Positions 52,896 through 64,000 are shown, counted from the first letter of the stretch. The stretch: 64,000 nt of DNA from Chrysoperla carnea (GCF_905475395.1 NC_058338.1:43621935-43685934); one strand, 5' to 3'. Numbers and translations: made by a program. Notes: generated from the letters alone by a model not told the origin.

Positions 52896-55800
52896 TTAAT
52901 TAAAATGGAACCTAAATTGGAATGGAGATCCTTGATGGAAATGATGGAATGGATTTCCACCATGCCTATTTGCATTTTGTTCAGGATCTAATGGATCATC
53001 TCCACTATCAAATTGTGCTCGTTTTTCTTCATCCGTCAACACCTAAAGGAAATAATTTTTTATTAAAACAATATTCTTTGTTGTTAAAATTTTGAGATTA
53101 TCAGCAAAAAATAATATCCTCTAAACAGAAATGCTGTTCTATAGTCCAGCGTAAATTAAGATAAAATATTTTTTTAAAGATTGTCTGAGAACTTTGTTGA
53201 TTCAATTGTTGAGAGAAATATACTCCGAAAACACAATTTTGTAATAAAAATTGATGTTAGATGGAAAATTTAACAGTATTCTGACATTAAGAACGATAAA
53301 TACATTTCTTTAATTTACCTCTTTCGCAGCAGCAATATCGATAAATTTCTTTTCAGCAATTTTCTTTTCTTCATCACTTTTTGATTCAAAGTTATCTGGA
53401 TGCCATTTTTGAGCTGCTTTTCTATAAGCCTTAACTATTTCTTTTTTTGTTGCTGTTCGCTTAACTCCTAAAATTTTATAATAATCCCTTCGTTCAGCTT
53501 GTGTCTGTAATTTTTGTGCTTTTTGTAAACCATCCTTGGCTCGTTGGAAATTTTCATGCATTTCTAACGCTGCATGGTAATCTCGAATTGCTGAAAAATT
53601 CAAAAAAATTAATAGAGAGAAAATTTTTAATGAAAAGTAACGTTCTATCAAAAACTATTCACGTTATCAACTTTTCGCATGTAGATCATGTTGTCTTTAT
53701 TACTGTAGCTAAAATGAACGCGATTTTCCTTCCATTTTTATTTATAGCGGCTGGTTATTTCAACAATTTTTAGTTCTAAAAATGAGGACTGAGAGAGCGT
53801 CGAACACAACTTCTTACCGAAATGCCTTCAATTTCAACATTAAAAAACTAGAAAATTGTACACAATCATGTCCGTGCATTCGATTTTGGTGGATAATTAT
53901 AATGAGGTGTATTTTCAAAAAGCTTAATTTCAAACAAAGCAGTAACATAAATTAATTTTTTCACTATAATATTAGGATTCCATGGTGATAATAGGATATA
54001 TCCTAATTTTTTGATAAAGTACTGCGAAATACTTACCATCATCGTACATTTCAGCCTGAAGATAAGCTTCAGCTCGATCACAATATACATCAGGATCTTT
54101 TGATAAATCTAATGCTTCTCGACATGCACTGATAGCTGAACTAGTTTTTTCATCTTTCATTAAACAAGTACAAAGCAATTGTTTACTACGGAATTTTACC
54201 ATATTTTCGTATTTTTCATTTTTTAAAACTTTTTGGGCATTTTCTACACATTCAGCATAATTTCCTTTTTGTAATTCTTCATCAGCTTCAGTCAAAAATT
54301 TGTCAATTTTTTTAATTTTCTTATAAAATGGAAAGCATTCATCATGTTCAGGATCTAATTTCAAACACTCGCGAATTTCTTTCAAAGCTTCTGAAACCTC
54401 TCCTAATTTATAAATTAGCTTTGAAAGTTCTAAATATCCATCTGTGTTGTCTGCTTCTAATTTCGTTGTTGATCTTAAATCCGACACAGCTAAGCCATTT
54501 TCACCCAATTCTAAGTAACAATCTGCACGTAGTTTACGATATTTGGAAGACCAAGGGCAACTTTCAACGATTTTATTCAAATACATAATAGCCGATGAAT
54601 AATCACCACTGGCGTAATATGCGTGGATTGCATCAATGTATTCTTCTATTAAAGCTATACTTCGTAATAATTCTTGAGCTTTAAAATTACTTGGATCTTT
54701 TTTATACTGAAAAAAAAAATCAATAATTAAAAATTATAATTCGTTCATAAGTTCTATGGGATCAAATATGTGGGTTCGATAACCAAATAAACAGACTTAT
54801 TAGCAAATTTCCACTTAACAATTTTCTATCAGTTTGCTGTTATACCTATTTTCGTTTTTAAGTTATTACAGTTTACCGTTTCTTTTGGTTCGTAACAATT
54901 TTCGAATTTTTAATTCTTTAAAAAATCATTGAATATACATGACTAGCGAAAGTCAAATCCGTTCGAATCTTTATGAGAAAACACGGAAAATTTTTCAATA
55001 GCACTCACAAACTTCACTTTTACTTTTAATAGCTTAAAGCTTAACCAATTCCGTAGGCGATATGCCAACAAAAATTAAATTTAATTAATAGTGGTGATGG
55101 GCTGGTTTAGTGCATGGTATATGCATGAAGGGGGTGTACAAGCTGAGTGCACCCTAAATAATTGAGGAGCTGATGAACGAAATTGTCAGCGGAAAAGGTG
55201 GTGTCACAATGGGCTCTATAGTCTACGTGCTTCATTTATGGTCGGCCAATATAACCTAATAGGAAGCTAATTGTATAATAAATGTAAAAATTTATTTGTC
55301 GGATATTTAATAAAATGAGATGTCCATTGCCTAACTTACCACCCGAAACTAACTCCTAAAATCAAAACTTGATTGTATTTACTATATGCCCGTGTTTGGG
55401 TTTCCAAATTCACCAATTCGGAAGGATTTAGTTAAGCCTCGCCGCACAGATAGACTCAAAAGTTATCCTATGGTTTTTCCGAGTCCAATTTTTTGTCATT
55501 TTTATGACGAATTTCTAAAATTACTAACTTTTTGAATTGTAATGATTAAGTCTGATAGGAATTTAAGCAATCAAATGTGGATGAAAATTCTCTAAACATT
55601 TATTTTACTGTAGACAATCATAAAAATCTCCTCTGCTATTATACACAAAGTGGATAATTCATAGAATGATGCTATAAATTTTTCAAAACCTCGTTTCAAT
55701 TTTCGTAATTTTGAAATAAAAATTTTGTTATAAGTATTTGCTACAGCTTTATATGAATTTTATGTATTTGTTACTACCTACGTATAAAAAACTTTAGTTT

Positions 55801-56781
55801 GAGATGACGTGGGCCAAGTAAGTGTGGGTCGAATTGTTTTTTACCTTATTTGGGTTTAGATCTTCTACAAAGAATCTATGTATAACATATACCTTTGACA
55901 GGTGTATTTTTAGCAAATATATCTATAAATTGATTTTCAATGTAAGCAGATGCTCAACTACCAAACACAGTTGATATTTTTAGGAGAATTACTGATCTAT
56001 GAGGCAATATTAGAGACAAAAATCCACGGTGTATTCAGGTTTAAGAATTTATAATATAATACTGTATTTCTTGTCAGTTAATAAAACTATTCAGAAGTAA
56101 GATCTCGAAAAATTTCACTATTACTTTACGTCATACCTGGCAGAGTTAAACAAAAATTTATCGTCGTAATTTCTGAAACCGTATTAACCGAAAAAACTTA
56201 TGTTCGAATTTCATTACTAATTTTGTACTTACCACAGCCATTAAATCGATTTGTGCATGTTCTAGATCACATAGTTTATAATAAACAGTTCCTCGGCTCA
56301 ATCTTGCAGCCATGAAATCTGGTTTTAAATCTATTGTGCGATCTAAATCGGTTAAGGCCAATCTAGCTTTTCCTAACGCCAAGTAAATAGTACCTCTCTT
56401 AAAATATGTCAGATAGTTATTCGGATCACCCTCTGCAATTAAAAAAAACAGTATTTAGTCATTTTTGCAGACTAATAAATCTAACACTTATAATACAAAC
56501 CAACTGCAGCATGATATTGAGTAAGAGCATCTGCCAACTGTCCTTTTGCTAAAAATTCACGACCAAGTTCTAAATGACTATCGATTTCAGCTTGAGTCGC
56601 ACAATCTGCCACTGTTATAACAACAATAAATGAATAAACTTACAAATCTTATGTATATTTGATTAGAATTCGAAAATAGGTCCTTACCGAAATTATCGAG
56701 AATAACATCAAAAGCTAATAACATAATATATGGCGCTACTTTTAAATTAACTAGTATATTCAAATGGTCCATGTAAAACAT
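52896..56781 (-). CDS. DNAJC3: DnaJ homolog subfamily C member 3 (P58IPK), complete, 497 aa
   Basis: ER-lumenal co-chaperone: TPR repeats bind unfolded clients and the J domain stimulates BiP. In mammals it is also linked to PERK inhibition. Exons in gene order: 56781-56688, 56611-56501, 56432-56233, 54706-54037, 53590-53319, 53042-52896; phases 1,1,0,1,0 agree. A hydrophobic N-terminal leader (YIMLLAF core) precedes about nine TPRs (residues about 35-385). The J domain begins DYYKILGV (394-401), with HPD at 422-424, [15 protein letters not shown], and a Gly/His/Phe-rich tail ending FRFHFN. Length fits the family. There is a second in-frame ATG at 56772, three codons in. Intron 3 (54707-56232) is long and holds a SINE-like remnant near 55090-55260; the others are short. 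Confidence 0.97.
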
Positions 56782-56901
56782 TTTTATAATTTTGGTTTAA
56801 AACAGATACTTAAAGAACTAGATAGAACATATTTAACATTCGAAATATATTATAATTTTATTTCTAATACAAAGTTGACACATGAATCCTATACGGGAAT
56901 T

Positions 56902-56920
56902 CGTGGTTCTCCGCTATTGG
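56902..56920 (-). promoter_or_regulatory. DNAJC3: ER stress response element (ERSE) upstream of DNAJC3
   Basis: In the gene's sense orientation the sequence is CCAAT, AGCGGAGAA, CCACG. This is an exact match to the ERSE consensus CCAAT-N9-CCACG, the binding platform for NF-Y with ATF6/XBP1. It ends 121 bp upstream of the ATG. DNAJC3 is a known unfolded-protein-response target in animals, so site and gene agree. Confidence 0.85.
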
Positions 56921-58182
56921 TTCAAATCACTTTTCATACACGTTGATCTTCTCTCTCTCTATCATCTAATTGTATTATTCTTTTTCAACACATTGTCATT
57001 TTGATATTATGATATCTATACTTCGTGATATCAAAAAATATATTATAAGCATATTATTATCATAAGAAAACACAAAACATTCCCAAGTTTTTTAAAAAAA
57101 ATTCAAATTTTTAAATATTTTAAAAACGGTGAATGATATTTGATTAGTTGATTTTGTTTACTTTGACAATTTTCCATTAAATTTTAGGGTTCCGTATTAC
57201 AAAAGGAAATGTACGAAATCTTAAGGTAAACCTTACGTAAAGAAAAGTCATATTTAAGGAAGGTATTTGACATCATTTCCAGGTCATTTTAATTACAATA
57301 TCGTGACATTTAATAACGTAAGAATTATGTAAATCTTACGTAAGGATAAATCATATTTAAGTCAGATATTTGACATAAACGTGACGTCACTGTGATATCA
57401 TTGTAAGATCATTATAATGTCAATTAGGTCATATAGATGTCAATTTTACGTTATTTGTATTACGTAAAAATCTTCAGGAAGGCGGAAATAATGACTCAAA
57501 CCTGACTCATCTGTGACTCATATCTTACGTAAATTATGACATTGCATGACGTCATTCTGACGTCATATTTACGTCATTGTTTTCACTGGGAAGCTATGAA
57601 AATATTTAACTGATTGTAAAGGCTCGCTTTCCTAATTAAAGTATAATTTTCGTTGAAAGTGTTCATCGAGTACTACTATAACCGACACATTTTTCAGTTT
57701 TTACAGAGAATATATCGGTAAGATAGTTTCTGAAATCACGTGGATTAAAGTTTCGAGAGGGAGGGAAATACTTTTTTATTATATGGGAGCTTATATACTT
57801 CGTCCAATTTTCACGAGACACAACAATGTTTCTCAGAATTTTTTATTTATCTCCGAAAGTCCTATCCAACTACATTGGACAGGTCTTTCTAAATATTTTG
57901 ATGGACATTGGCTCTCTAAATATTTTGCATGCTCTACCATAATTTTACTTTCTTAATTTTTTGACTTAGTTTGCTTTATTCTGTAAAAATTGATTTACTA
58001 TGAGTTCAAGAACCCTTAATGGATTGTTTTATCTGTTTTAATTATTTTTAAAGAATTTTGATTTAAATTTGGCGTTTGTAAAATGATACTTAATCTATAA
58101 AAGCAGCATATGATGTAATAATTCCTTATTATTGTTATCAAAGATATGATTGTTATTATCCTCAGAGTCATATATATATATA
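56921..58182. other. Intergenic stretch with TGACGTCA palindromes
   Basis: Between about 57180 and 57600 the sequence is dense in GTCAT/ATGAC, TTACGTAA and TGACGTCA (57381-57390 GTGACGTCAC, 57546-57555 ATGACGTCAT, 57558-57565). This is probably a decayed mobile element whose left part starts near TTAGGGTTCCGTATTACAAA at 57185. No gene is seen. Confidence 0.5.
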
Positions 58183-58616
58183 TATGAACCATAGAGTGTA
58201 GAGGTAAAGAAACACAATCTATGGTAAAAAAGTGACACTAAAATTGCATTAAATTAAGATGGCATTGATGTTCCAGAGGACCATGCATGCATATAGATAC
58301 AGTTCATACCATGAAGGTTATAAAGAAGGAGAACGATCGCAATAGAAAATATTGTCCCCAAAATATGGACAAAATAAGTGAGGCGCTGGGATCGCTAAGT
58401 TGTATCATTAAATGCGGGCTGTTGTGCGCTAATATACTACTTACCGACGACAGCGCGGCTGGTGGCTGAAAATGAACCATAAATTCTACAAATTTTCAGG
58501 GACAGGTGCTCTAATGCTTTAGCACGTAGCGATCGTTCTCCTTCTTTATAACCTTCATGGTTCATACCACCGATTATAGTTTTTAATTTAGAAAAATTAT
58601 AATCTGTGGTTCATAC
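58183..58616. mobile_element. 434-bp foldback element
   Basis: The termini TATGAACCATAGA and its near-inverse pair (one mismatch), next to TA-rich flanks. A perfect 32-bp inverted repeat lies inside: arms 58309-58340 and 58529-58560, containing AGGTTATAAAGAAGGAGAAC. The 60-codon open frame between is not a gene. It lies between DNAJC3 and VMA21. Confidence 0.75.
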
Positions 58617-59105
58617 ATATACATACACTTCGCTACACGATGCGCCATTATAGCTCCTTTATTTAATGCTCTTTTTTGGCCACTTTTTGAATCAAACAGC
58701 CATAAGAGAATTGTGCTCCTTTACCTTACACCCCATACTATGGACTTAAGGAGATATTTATAACACCCTTATAATACCTCTTACGTCCATGGTTTTATAT
58801 TACGTCATAGTCAGAGGTTAGAAACACATGACTAAATAAAATAATAGTCCAATAATTCTTGCAATGTTCGTGATTAAAATTTGGTTATTGTTAATAATTG
58901 TTTAATATTTGATATCTTTACTTGTGCCTTGCGTTTTTATAAAATTTCAAGTGGTTTTGGCAGAGATAAATAAATATATCACATATTTTTGTAGGTTTTT
59001 ACCTTTAGCACTTGAGAGTAATTATAATCTGATTTTGTAAATTTACAATTAGAATTCTGATCTGAATGAATTTTATTAAATAACCAAAATAAAAATAATA
59101 ATAAA
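58617..59105. other. VMA21 upstream region
   Basis: A/T-rich, with no distinct promoter motif that I can defend. The VMA21 start should lie within the last few hundred bases. Confidence 0.4.
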
Positions 59106-59503
59106 ATGGGTGATAGAAAGGTATTTATTATAATTTAAATTGGGGCATTAAAGTGCAGATTTGTTATTCAAATTGATGTTTTTTCTAGGACATTCCGGAT
59201 TTTAAAATATTTAGTATTGTATTCTTTTATTGTGTTATAATAATTGCATTACCAGTAGCAACATTTTTCGGGACGAAAATTATTTTATTTGATGGTAACT
59301 TGGATTTGAGTATTATTTGTCTTATTATTTTATTTACTTTGTAATTTTTTATAGGGGTTATGGGATTATCGGAGGTAGCATCAAATGTATGGAGTGCTGT
59401 TTTTGCGGTCATTGCATTACATGTAGCATTAGGAATTTTTATACATAAAGCATATTCTGGAGATTCAGTAGAACCAGAAAAACCTATTGCAAAAATCGAT
59501 TAA
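59106..59503 (+). CDS. VMA21: V-ATPase assembly factor VMA21, complete, 89 aa
   Basis: Small ER membrane protein that chaperones assembly of the V0 proteolipid ring and escorts it to the Golgi. Exons 59106-59120, 59189-59294 and 59355-59503; introns are 68 and 60 nt with GT-AG ends, phases 0 and 1. Two membrane spans are clear: FSIVFFYCVIIIALPVATFF (about 13-32) and VWSAVFAVIALHVALGIFI (about 50-68), joined by the family's short loop TKIILFDGVMGLSE. Human and yeast relatives share the P-(I/V)-(G/A)-T-F/Y-F-TK and A-V-x-A-(V/L)-HV patterns. The C-terminus AKID has a Lys at -3, resembling the ER-retrieval tails of the family. Divergent from DNAJC3. Confidence 0.93.
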
Positions 59504-60266
59504 AAAATTTCTTAATACGATGTATTATTATTATGTTAATGCATTTTTTTTTAAATTCAAATATTCCATATAATTTTTACTATATCGGAAGGTATGCTGA
59601 TTTTAAGACTGGATTGTTTACTGAAGTAATCAGCATGTGAATAATTTAAAAAGTATAATGTATTTTATTGTAGGAATTAAATATTTGTATCCCAAGATTA
59701 TGAAACGCGTTTCTAAAATATTCACATTTATAGCAAATATTTTCTCTATTTCTTTTAAATGTAAGGTATCACAAAATAAACATATAAATTTACTTAACAA
59801 ATTTCTAAAAATACAGAGCGTTAAAAGAATCTAATTTCGAAATATTTTGTTGTATAATATGTATAAAGATTAAGAAAAAACAAATTGATAATCGAATATT
59901 CTAACATATTTTCCAAATTGCTTAGGTCTATCGAAATGTGCGAACCTTGCTTTTTTAACATTGTATATTTAGGTGAAAAACTATCGATAATGTGTCCAAT
60001 TAACTTTTTTTTTGCGTTAATAAATCCATCCATAAAATAGTTTTTAATTTTTTGTTTAGAAATAAACAAATATGCGGTGCATCAATGATCTTTGTTCATT
60101 TGATATTTATTTATTATAATGGCATGTCGTATCTTTAAGATTTTGATTTAAAATTCTGAATTTAAAGACGTATTTTGTATTTGTGATAACAATATGAGAA
60201 ATAATATAGTAAAATTATTTTACCTCGTCTCTGTTAACACAAATCAAAAGAATATATGTTTTAAGC
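59504..60266. other. VMA21 3' flank
   Basis: A/T-rich 3' flank with AATAAA-type signals around 59774. No gene is seen. Confidence 0.4.
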
Positions 60267-60555
60267 TGAGTTTACACAATGCCTGGCAAATGTTCTTGAT
60301 TGTTCTAAACCCTACTCGTATGGAAATGCGATTTAACTCGCGTGCATTCAAGTGTACACGAGCACAGATGAAATTAAATTCCAGTTGCCGGGACAATACC
60401 CAGTAAAAACTGTTTTGTGATGTAGGAGTGGAAAAATAATTGGTAGAAAATACAAAAAATGTCTGCAAACATGTTCATACAATGACAATATTTGTTCTAT
60501 ACTATAGCTACATTTTAACGTCAATTCACACGCTAGCTCACACTGTGTAAACTCA
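60267..60555. mobile_element. 289-bp MITE
   Basis: Terminal inverted repeats TGAGTTTACACAATG and CACTGTGTAAACTCA match over 15 bp with one mismatch. It is GC-richer inside than its flanks. Three short open frames across it show no protein family. Confidence 0.75.
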
Positions 60556-61924
60556 CATGAATAAAACATTCAATTAATTTTTCTGAATTTTCTTCATTTA
60601 CATGACTAATCAAATTAATCTTATAAAGACAGTTTCATGTAAACATGTTGTTTTTCGAACATCTTTTTGTTGTAGCTGTAGGTATGCACATGGTAGATGG
60701 TTGGGAAATGGTCTACTAACAAAATAAGCTTAGAAAGCACACAGTAAACTAACCGAGCGCTCAGATCAGCCAAACGCAGCAAATAATTATTATTTAAATA
60801 GTAGACTAGGGTATCATAAAATGTAAATACTGAAAATTTTTGAGAGGAAGTATTACTTCGTGTGCATTCGTTTCGTTGGGGTGCAATAATTTTTTAATTA
60901 CTCTAAACTTAAAATCGATTTTCTGAACCTTATTTCTTTAAAATTAATAATTAATTACAAGATTCCAAAACTTATATAATCTACGTAAACAGTATTGTTT
61001 GTATGTGAATGTTTGAATTTTATACTGATATTTCAGTTATAGTTTATTTATATGCTGTATTATTTATTAGTAATCGAATTTTGTGAAATTATTGCAAATG
61101 TAAAAAGTTTTCAAATATCTAATTTAAGATACAGCGAATTATTTAATAGCCAAGGTAAATTTTAAATTGTGTAAATAATTAAAAATTTTCAAAATAATAC
61201 TTCTTAAATAAGTATTCAGTATACTAAATTATTTATTACCGCACCTATCAGACATACCTCACAACAATCCATGTATTGTTTTTTAATGTCTGAACTCCTT
61301 CATTAAAAGTAACACCAAAGTCCCCTAAAAAATACACCTGGTTTCAAATTTTTTTAAATGGTTTACTTTTGCTATTTTGAAACAAAATCTTTGAAATTTC
61401 GAGCCCTAATCAATCTTTCAAAGATTTCAATTTAAAATAATGGAAGTTAGACTCATTTCCGACGACGTAATATTGGTAAAAACAACAGCCGTTTATGTAA
61501 TCCTTATCCCTATCCCTATCGCCTATTTTATATTATACATATATGTGAAAGTAAGGATGTTTGTTTGTTTTTTACGATTTCACACAAAAACCGATGAATA
61601 GATTTGAATAAAACTTAACAATAATATAGCTCATATATCAGAATAACACATAAGCTATAAATTATAAAGATAAATTAGAAAAAAAATTTAATTTGACCAT
61701 AAATTACAGATTTCTTCAAAAATGGTCATCTTTTCTGATATACTCAATGAATTATGACTATTTTACATTTAAAAAAATAGAAAACCGTACATATATATTA
61801 CCTGTGTAAAACAATCACCGTCATTATTTCGAGTGTTATAGAAAAGGGATAAGTTGCAATAAGAGAGCAAGAAAGGTGGAGGCTTTAACACGGTGGTCTT
61901 TATCAATCTTTACTTTTAAATTTA
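60556..61924. other. AT-rich non-coding stretch
   Basis: No gene or delimited element. A short CCCTATCCCTATC duplication is at about 61507. Confidence 0.4.
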
Positions 61925-62215
61925 CTATACGCTATAAAATTTCAGCTTGATATTTCTTTTCGTTTGATAGTTATCGTGTCCACGGGCGGACAAAAGGAAA
62001 TGCACTTATTAAGTACTTAATTTTTATAGCGTGCTCAGGCCGTAAAAAAGTGAATTTGAGTTCGTAAATGAGCAACATAGGTCAATTTGATCTTGAGTCC
62101 GCAGGACCCGTCTTGTAAGCCGTTAGAGATAGAATTTAATAAAAGATTAAAATTAAAAAATGTTCCTTATAAAAAAATTAACAACTTTCGCTTGAAACAT
62201 TTGTCCGTACTGGAA
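61925..62215. repeat. Repeat family A, head-to-head rearranged fragment
   Basis: 61925-62005 matches family A in plus orientation (CGCTATAAAATTTCAGCTTGA...GTTATCGTGTCCAC). Then 62025-62215 matches the same and adjacent parts in minus orientation (TATAGCGTGCTCAGG...CTTGAAACATTT). The two halves share the CGCTATAAAATT end, so the junction is an inversion or foldback. Confidence 0.75.
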
Positions 62216-62862
62216 GCTGGCAGTGAAATCTTTTGAAAAAATCTTACAGTTTTCCAGAAAATTGTACAAATTCCAATTTCACACAAGGGTATCTTAAAAA
62301 AAATGGATAATGGGAGTTTATAAGGTTGCGAGTGGTATCAAAATTTCGAAATACATTACAGCTGTCTTTTGTCATATTTTTCATTTTCCAAAAATTAATC
62401 GTTTCCCCAAAAATTCAAGAAAAGAACTTTCCGCAATTTTCAACAAAAAATTAAATATGTTAAGAGAATGGTAAAATTTCAAATTTTGAACCTGCCGTAG
62501 TTTAGTTTTTACGTCAAGTTTAATCATTTTTCATTTCAAGTTTAAACTGAATACTGATACAAAATTACGTGCCCCAATCCCTTAAGGCGTAAATAAATAA
62601 TGTCTCGAAGTTCCTTAAATACAATTGTCAAATTTGACAGAATGAATATTCATATTCAAATTTGGGCAAAACAAGAATCAATCACGATCAGTTTTTGGGT
62701 TTTTGTTTTTCTGAATGATTATTGCTTTCTTATAAATTCTTGGTTATGAAAACAATAACTGTTTAGTTTGATTTTGTTTTCAACAATTTCATAATTCTAA
62801 CCCCAAGGATACATTTTTTCGAATTTTTTTTGACTAATTTGATACTACTTTTTGTAATTAAA
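62216..62862. other. Upstream region of the 141-aa gene
   Basis: Plain A/T-rich sequence; I see no strong TATA box. Confidence 0.35.
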
Positions 62863-63354
62863 ATGGAAAAAGTTTATACTCGTCAACAGTTGAATTTCTC
62901 ACATGAAGTTAATTTGAAAGAACATTTCGAATTATTTTCTAATAAAGTTAATTTTATAAATGATTTTTCTTTAGAAGAATCCGAGCAAGATGAAGAAATT
63001 TTTAATTTAATGGGAATTAAATTGAAACAAGATACTAAAGATTTATTGAAAGATACATGCAGGTATAATTTAATATTATTGATTATTATCAAAAATAGTT
63101 TTATGAGACTTTTCATGAATGTTTACAGTTTCGAACATTTAGCAGAATCAACGTTGAAAACTATACCAAACGACAAAAAGGGCATGAAAAAACTTCATGA
63201 TTCTTCTTTGAAACATATACCATTAGAAGCCAAGTCATTAGAAACTATAAAAAATTTGGAGGCTAATGTTATAACGAAAAACCGATCGGTTAAGGAATAC
63301 ACCGACTTTTATGTTAATGGTTTGAAATACCGATCGCAAGTGGAAATTGTATGA
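62863..63354 (+). CDS. Small two-exon gene of unknown function (141 aa)
   Basis: I do not recognise the family. ATG 62863 is chosen because the open frame upstream begins only with TTG. A 66-nt intron is inferred at 63063-63128 (TGCAG|GTATAA ... TTTACAG|TTTC). It is a multiple of three, so the frame also reads through, but the intronic translation is a hydrophobic low-complexity run unlike the rest. The spliced protein is hydrophilic and charged, with no signal peptide or membrane span: an acidic patch SLEESEQDEE (about 42-51), a probable helical region DTKDLLKDTC to LKTIP, and a basic C-terminal half with KNRSVKEYTDFYVNGLKYRS. The codon pattern and splice sites make it a convincing gene; a nuclear or cytosolic protein is only a guess. 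Confidence 0.7.
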   Translation: MEKVYTRQQLNFSHEVNLKEHFELFSNKVNFINDFSLEESEQDEEIFNLMGIKLKQDTKDLLKDTCRYNLILLIIIKNSFMRLFMNVYSFEHLAESTLKTIPNDKKGMKKLHDSSLKHIPLEAKSLETIKNLEANVITKNRSVKEYTDFYVNGLKYRSQVEIV

Positions 63355-63517
63355 TAAATTTATGTTTAAAATTGCATAGTGAAGGCTTATCATTAGGTGT
63401 TGAAAATTTATCTATTAGTCTTAGAGTCAACGATTAGTTTATTTCATACATTTAATTACATACCTAAGCATATTGAAGTCATATTTCCCCTTCATTAGAT
63501 ATTTTTTATTATACCAT
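63355..63517. other. 3' flank with a recurring small motif
   Basis: GAAGTCATATTTCCCCTTCATTAGAT at about 63476 repeats the motif seen near 2105 and 6216, here directly beside a family A copy. Confidence 0.4.
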
Positions 63518-63802
63518 ATACCATGTATATGAAATATATCAAGGTATACTAAGTTTAGTCCCTGTCTGACATTATCTTTATCTTTTTTTGTTAGCATCAT
63601 TGTTTACCCACGAGGCCGCAAATTAGATGCAAATTTTATAGTATGTATTATATGGGAATATCAGTTATGAATATGTGGCTATCTAAAAGTGGATATCTTT
63701 CTTTACTTACGTGTCGTCAAAAAACAAACGATTGCGTCATCAACAATGTCCATACATGGTATTTCAATAATTAACTCAGTCAATTGTTTGTTTTCATTTG
63801 TT
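63518..63802 (-). repeat. Repeat family A, internally deleted copy
   Basis: Both ends are present (TACCATGTATATGAAATAT-like left, TCAATTGTTTGTTTTCATTTG right). The centre between TAAGTTTAGTCCC and ATCATTGTTTACCC is lost, leaving about 285 bp. It carries the ACAAACGATTGCG segment also found in the 43123-44378 copy. Confidence 0.85.
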
Positions 63803-63899
63803 GGAATGGAAATTTGTTCATGTTTTTGAACACATAATATTTAAGCTAAAAAATACAATGTACTTCACTTTATTATCTTTAACGAGATAGGGTTTACTT

Positions 63900-64000
63900 A
63901 ATAGGGTATTCCACTATTTTTGAAAAAGTACTTCAAAATGTTGATTTTGCTAATAAAAAGCCACCAAAAATTTATTTCGGAAAAATACACACGCTTTCTT
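63900..64000 (-). mobile_element. MITE family B, copy 3 (cut by the window end)
   Basis: Starts with AATAGGGTATT and matches the inverted right end of the 2258-2770 copy almost base for base up to the window edge. The family is therefore young enough to keep high identity. Confidence 0.85.

Noticed and set aside
62830-63354. 174-aa unspliced reading of the 62.8-kb gene
   Set aside because: It begins with TTG and includes a low-complexity hydrophobic segment with perfect GT-AG borders, better explained as an intron.

Overview
This window is nuclear DNA from an insect. It is very AT-rich, with GT-AG introns and short ancestral introns of about 60-90 nt. The identifiable proteins are an insect-type microsomal P450 (CYP6-like), a gustatory-receptor-type chemoreceptor, ribosomal protein eL33, the ER co-chaperone DNAJC3/P58IPK and the V-ATPase assembly factor VMA21. 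The order cannot be fixed from sequence alone. Nothing bacterial or viral was recognised. No intact transposase or reverse transcriptase was seen; the mobile DNA is non-autonomous or decayed.

Layout. 1-26.8 kb is gene-poor and repeat-rich. The only host coding signal there is a likely signal-peptide first exon at 11989-12046 (minus), whose partner exons were not found. 26.8-30.2 kb holds a complete five-exon P450 (minus, 508 aa) with one GC-AG intron and a MITE inside a formerly tiny intron. 38.3-41.2 kb holds three of probably four exons of a gustatory receptor (minus). 47.9-48.6 kb holds RpL35A (minus), with a 5'UTR intron and a TOP-like start. 52.9-56.8 kb holds a complete six-exon DNAJC3 (minus, 497 aa). 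A textbook ER stress response element lies about 120 bp upstream of its start codon. 59.1-59.5 kb holds a three-exon VMA21 (plus, 89 aa). 62.9-63.4 kb holds a small two-exon gene of unknown function (plus, 141 aa).

Repeats dominate the rest. Family A (about 0.55 kb full length, both orientations, roughly a dozen full or partial copies) has no coding capacity and carries an inverted ATACCATGTATA motif near both ends. One copy is split by a 569-bp inverted-repeat element with a 5-bp target duplication. MITE family B (TIR AATAGGGTATT) occurs three times. Single elements include a 150-bp MITE with pogo/Tigger-like ends, a decayed CENP-B/Tigger-type transposase fragment, several other TIR elements, three tRNA-derived (SINE-like) relics and an RTE-type 3' end fragment.

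The genes do not form a pathway. Two of the close neighbours serve the secretory/endomembrane system: DNAJC3 in the ER lumen and VMA21 in ER assembly of the V-ATPase. They are transcribed divergently from a 2.3-kb interval that contains the ERSE, three TGACGTCA palindromes and a foldback transposon.
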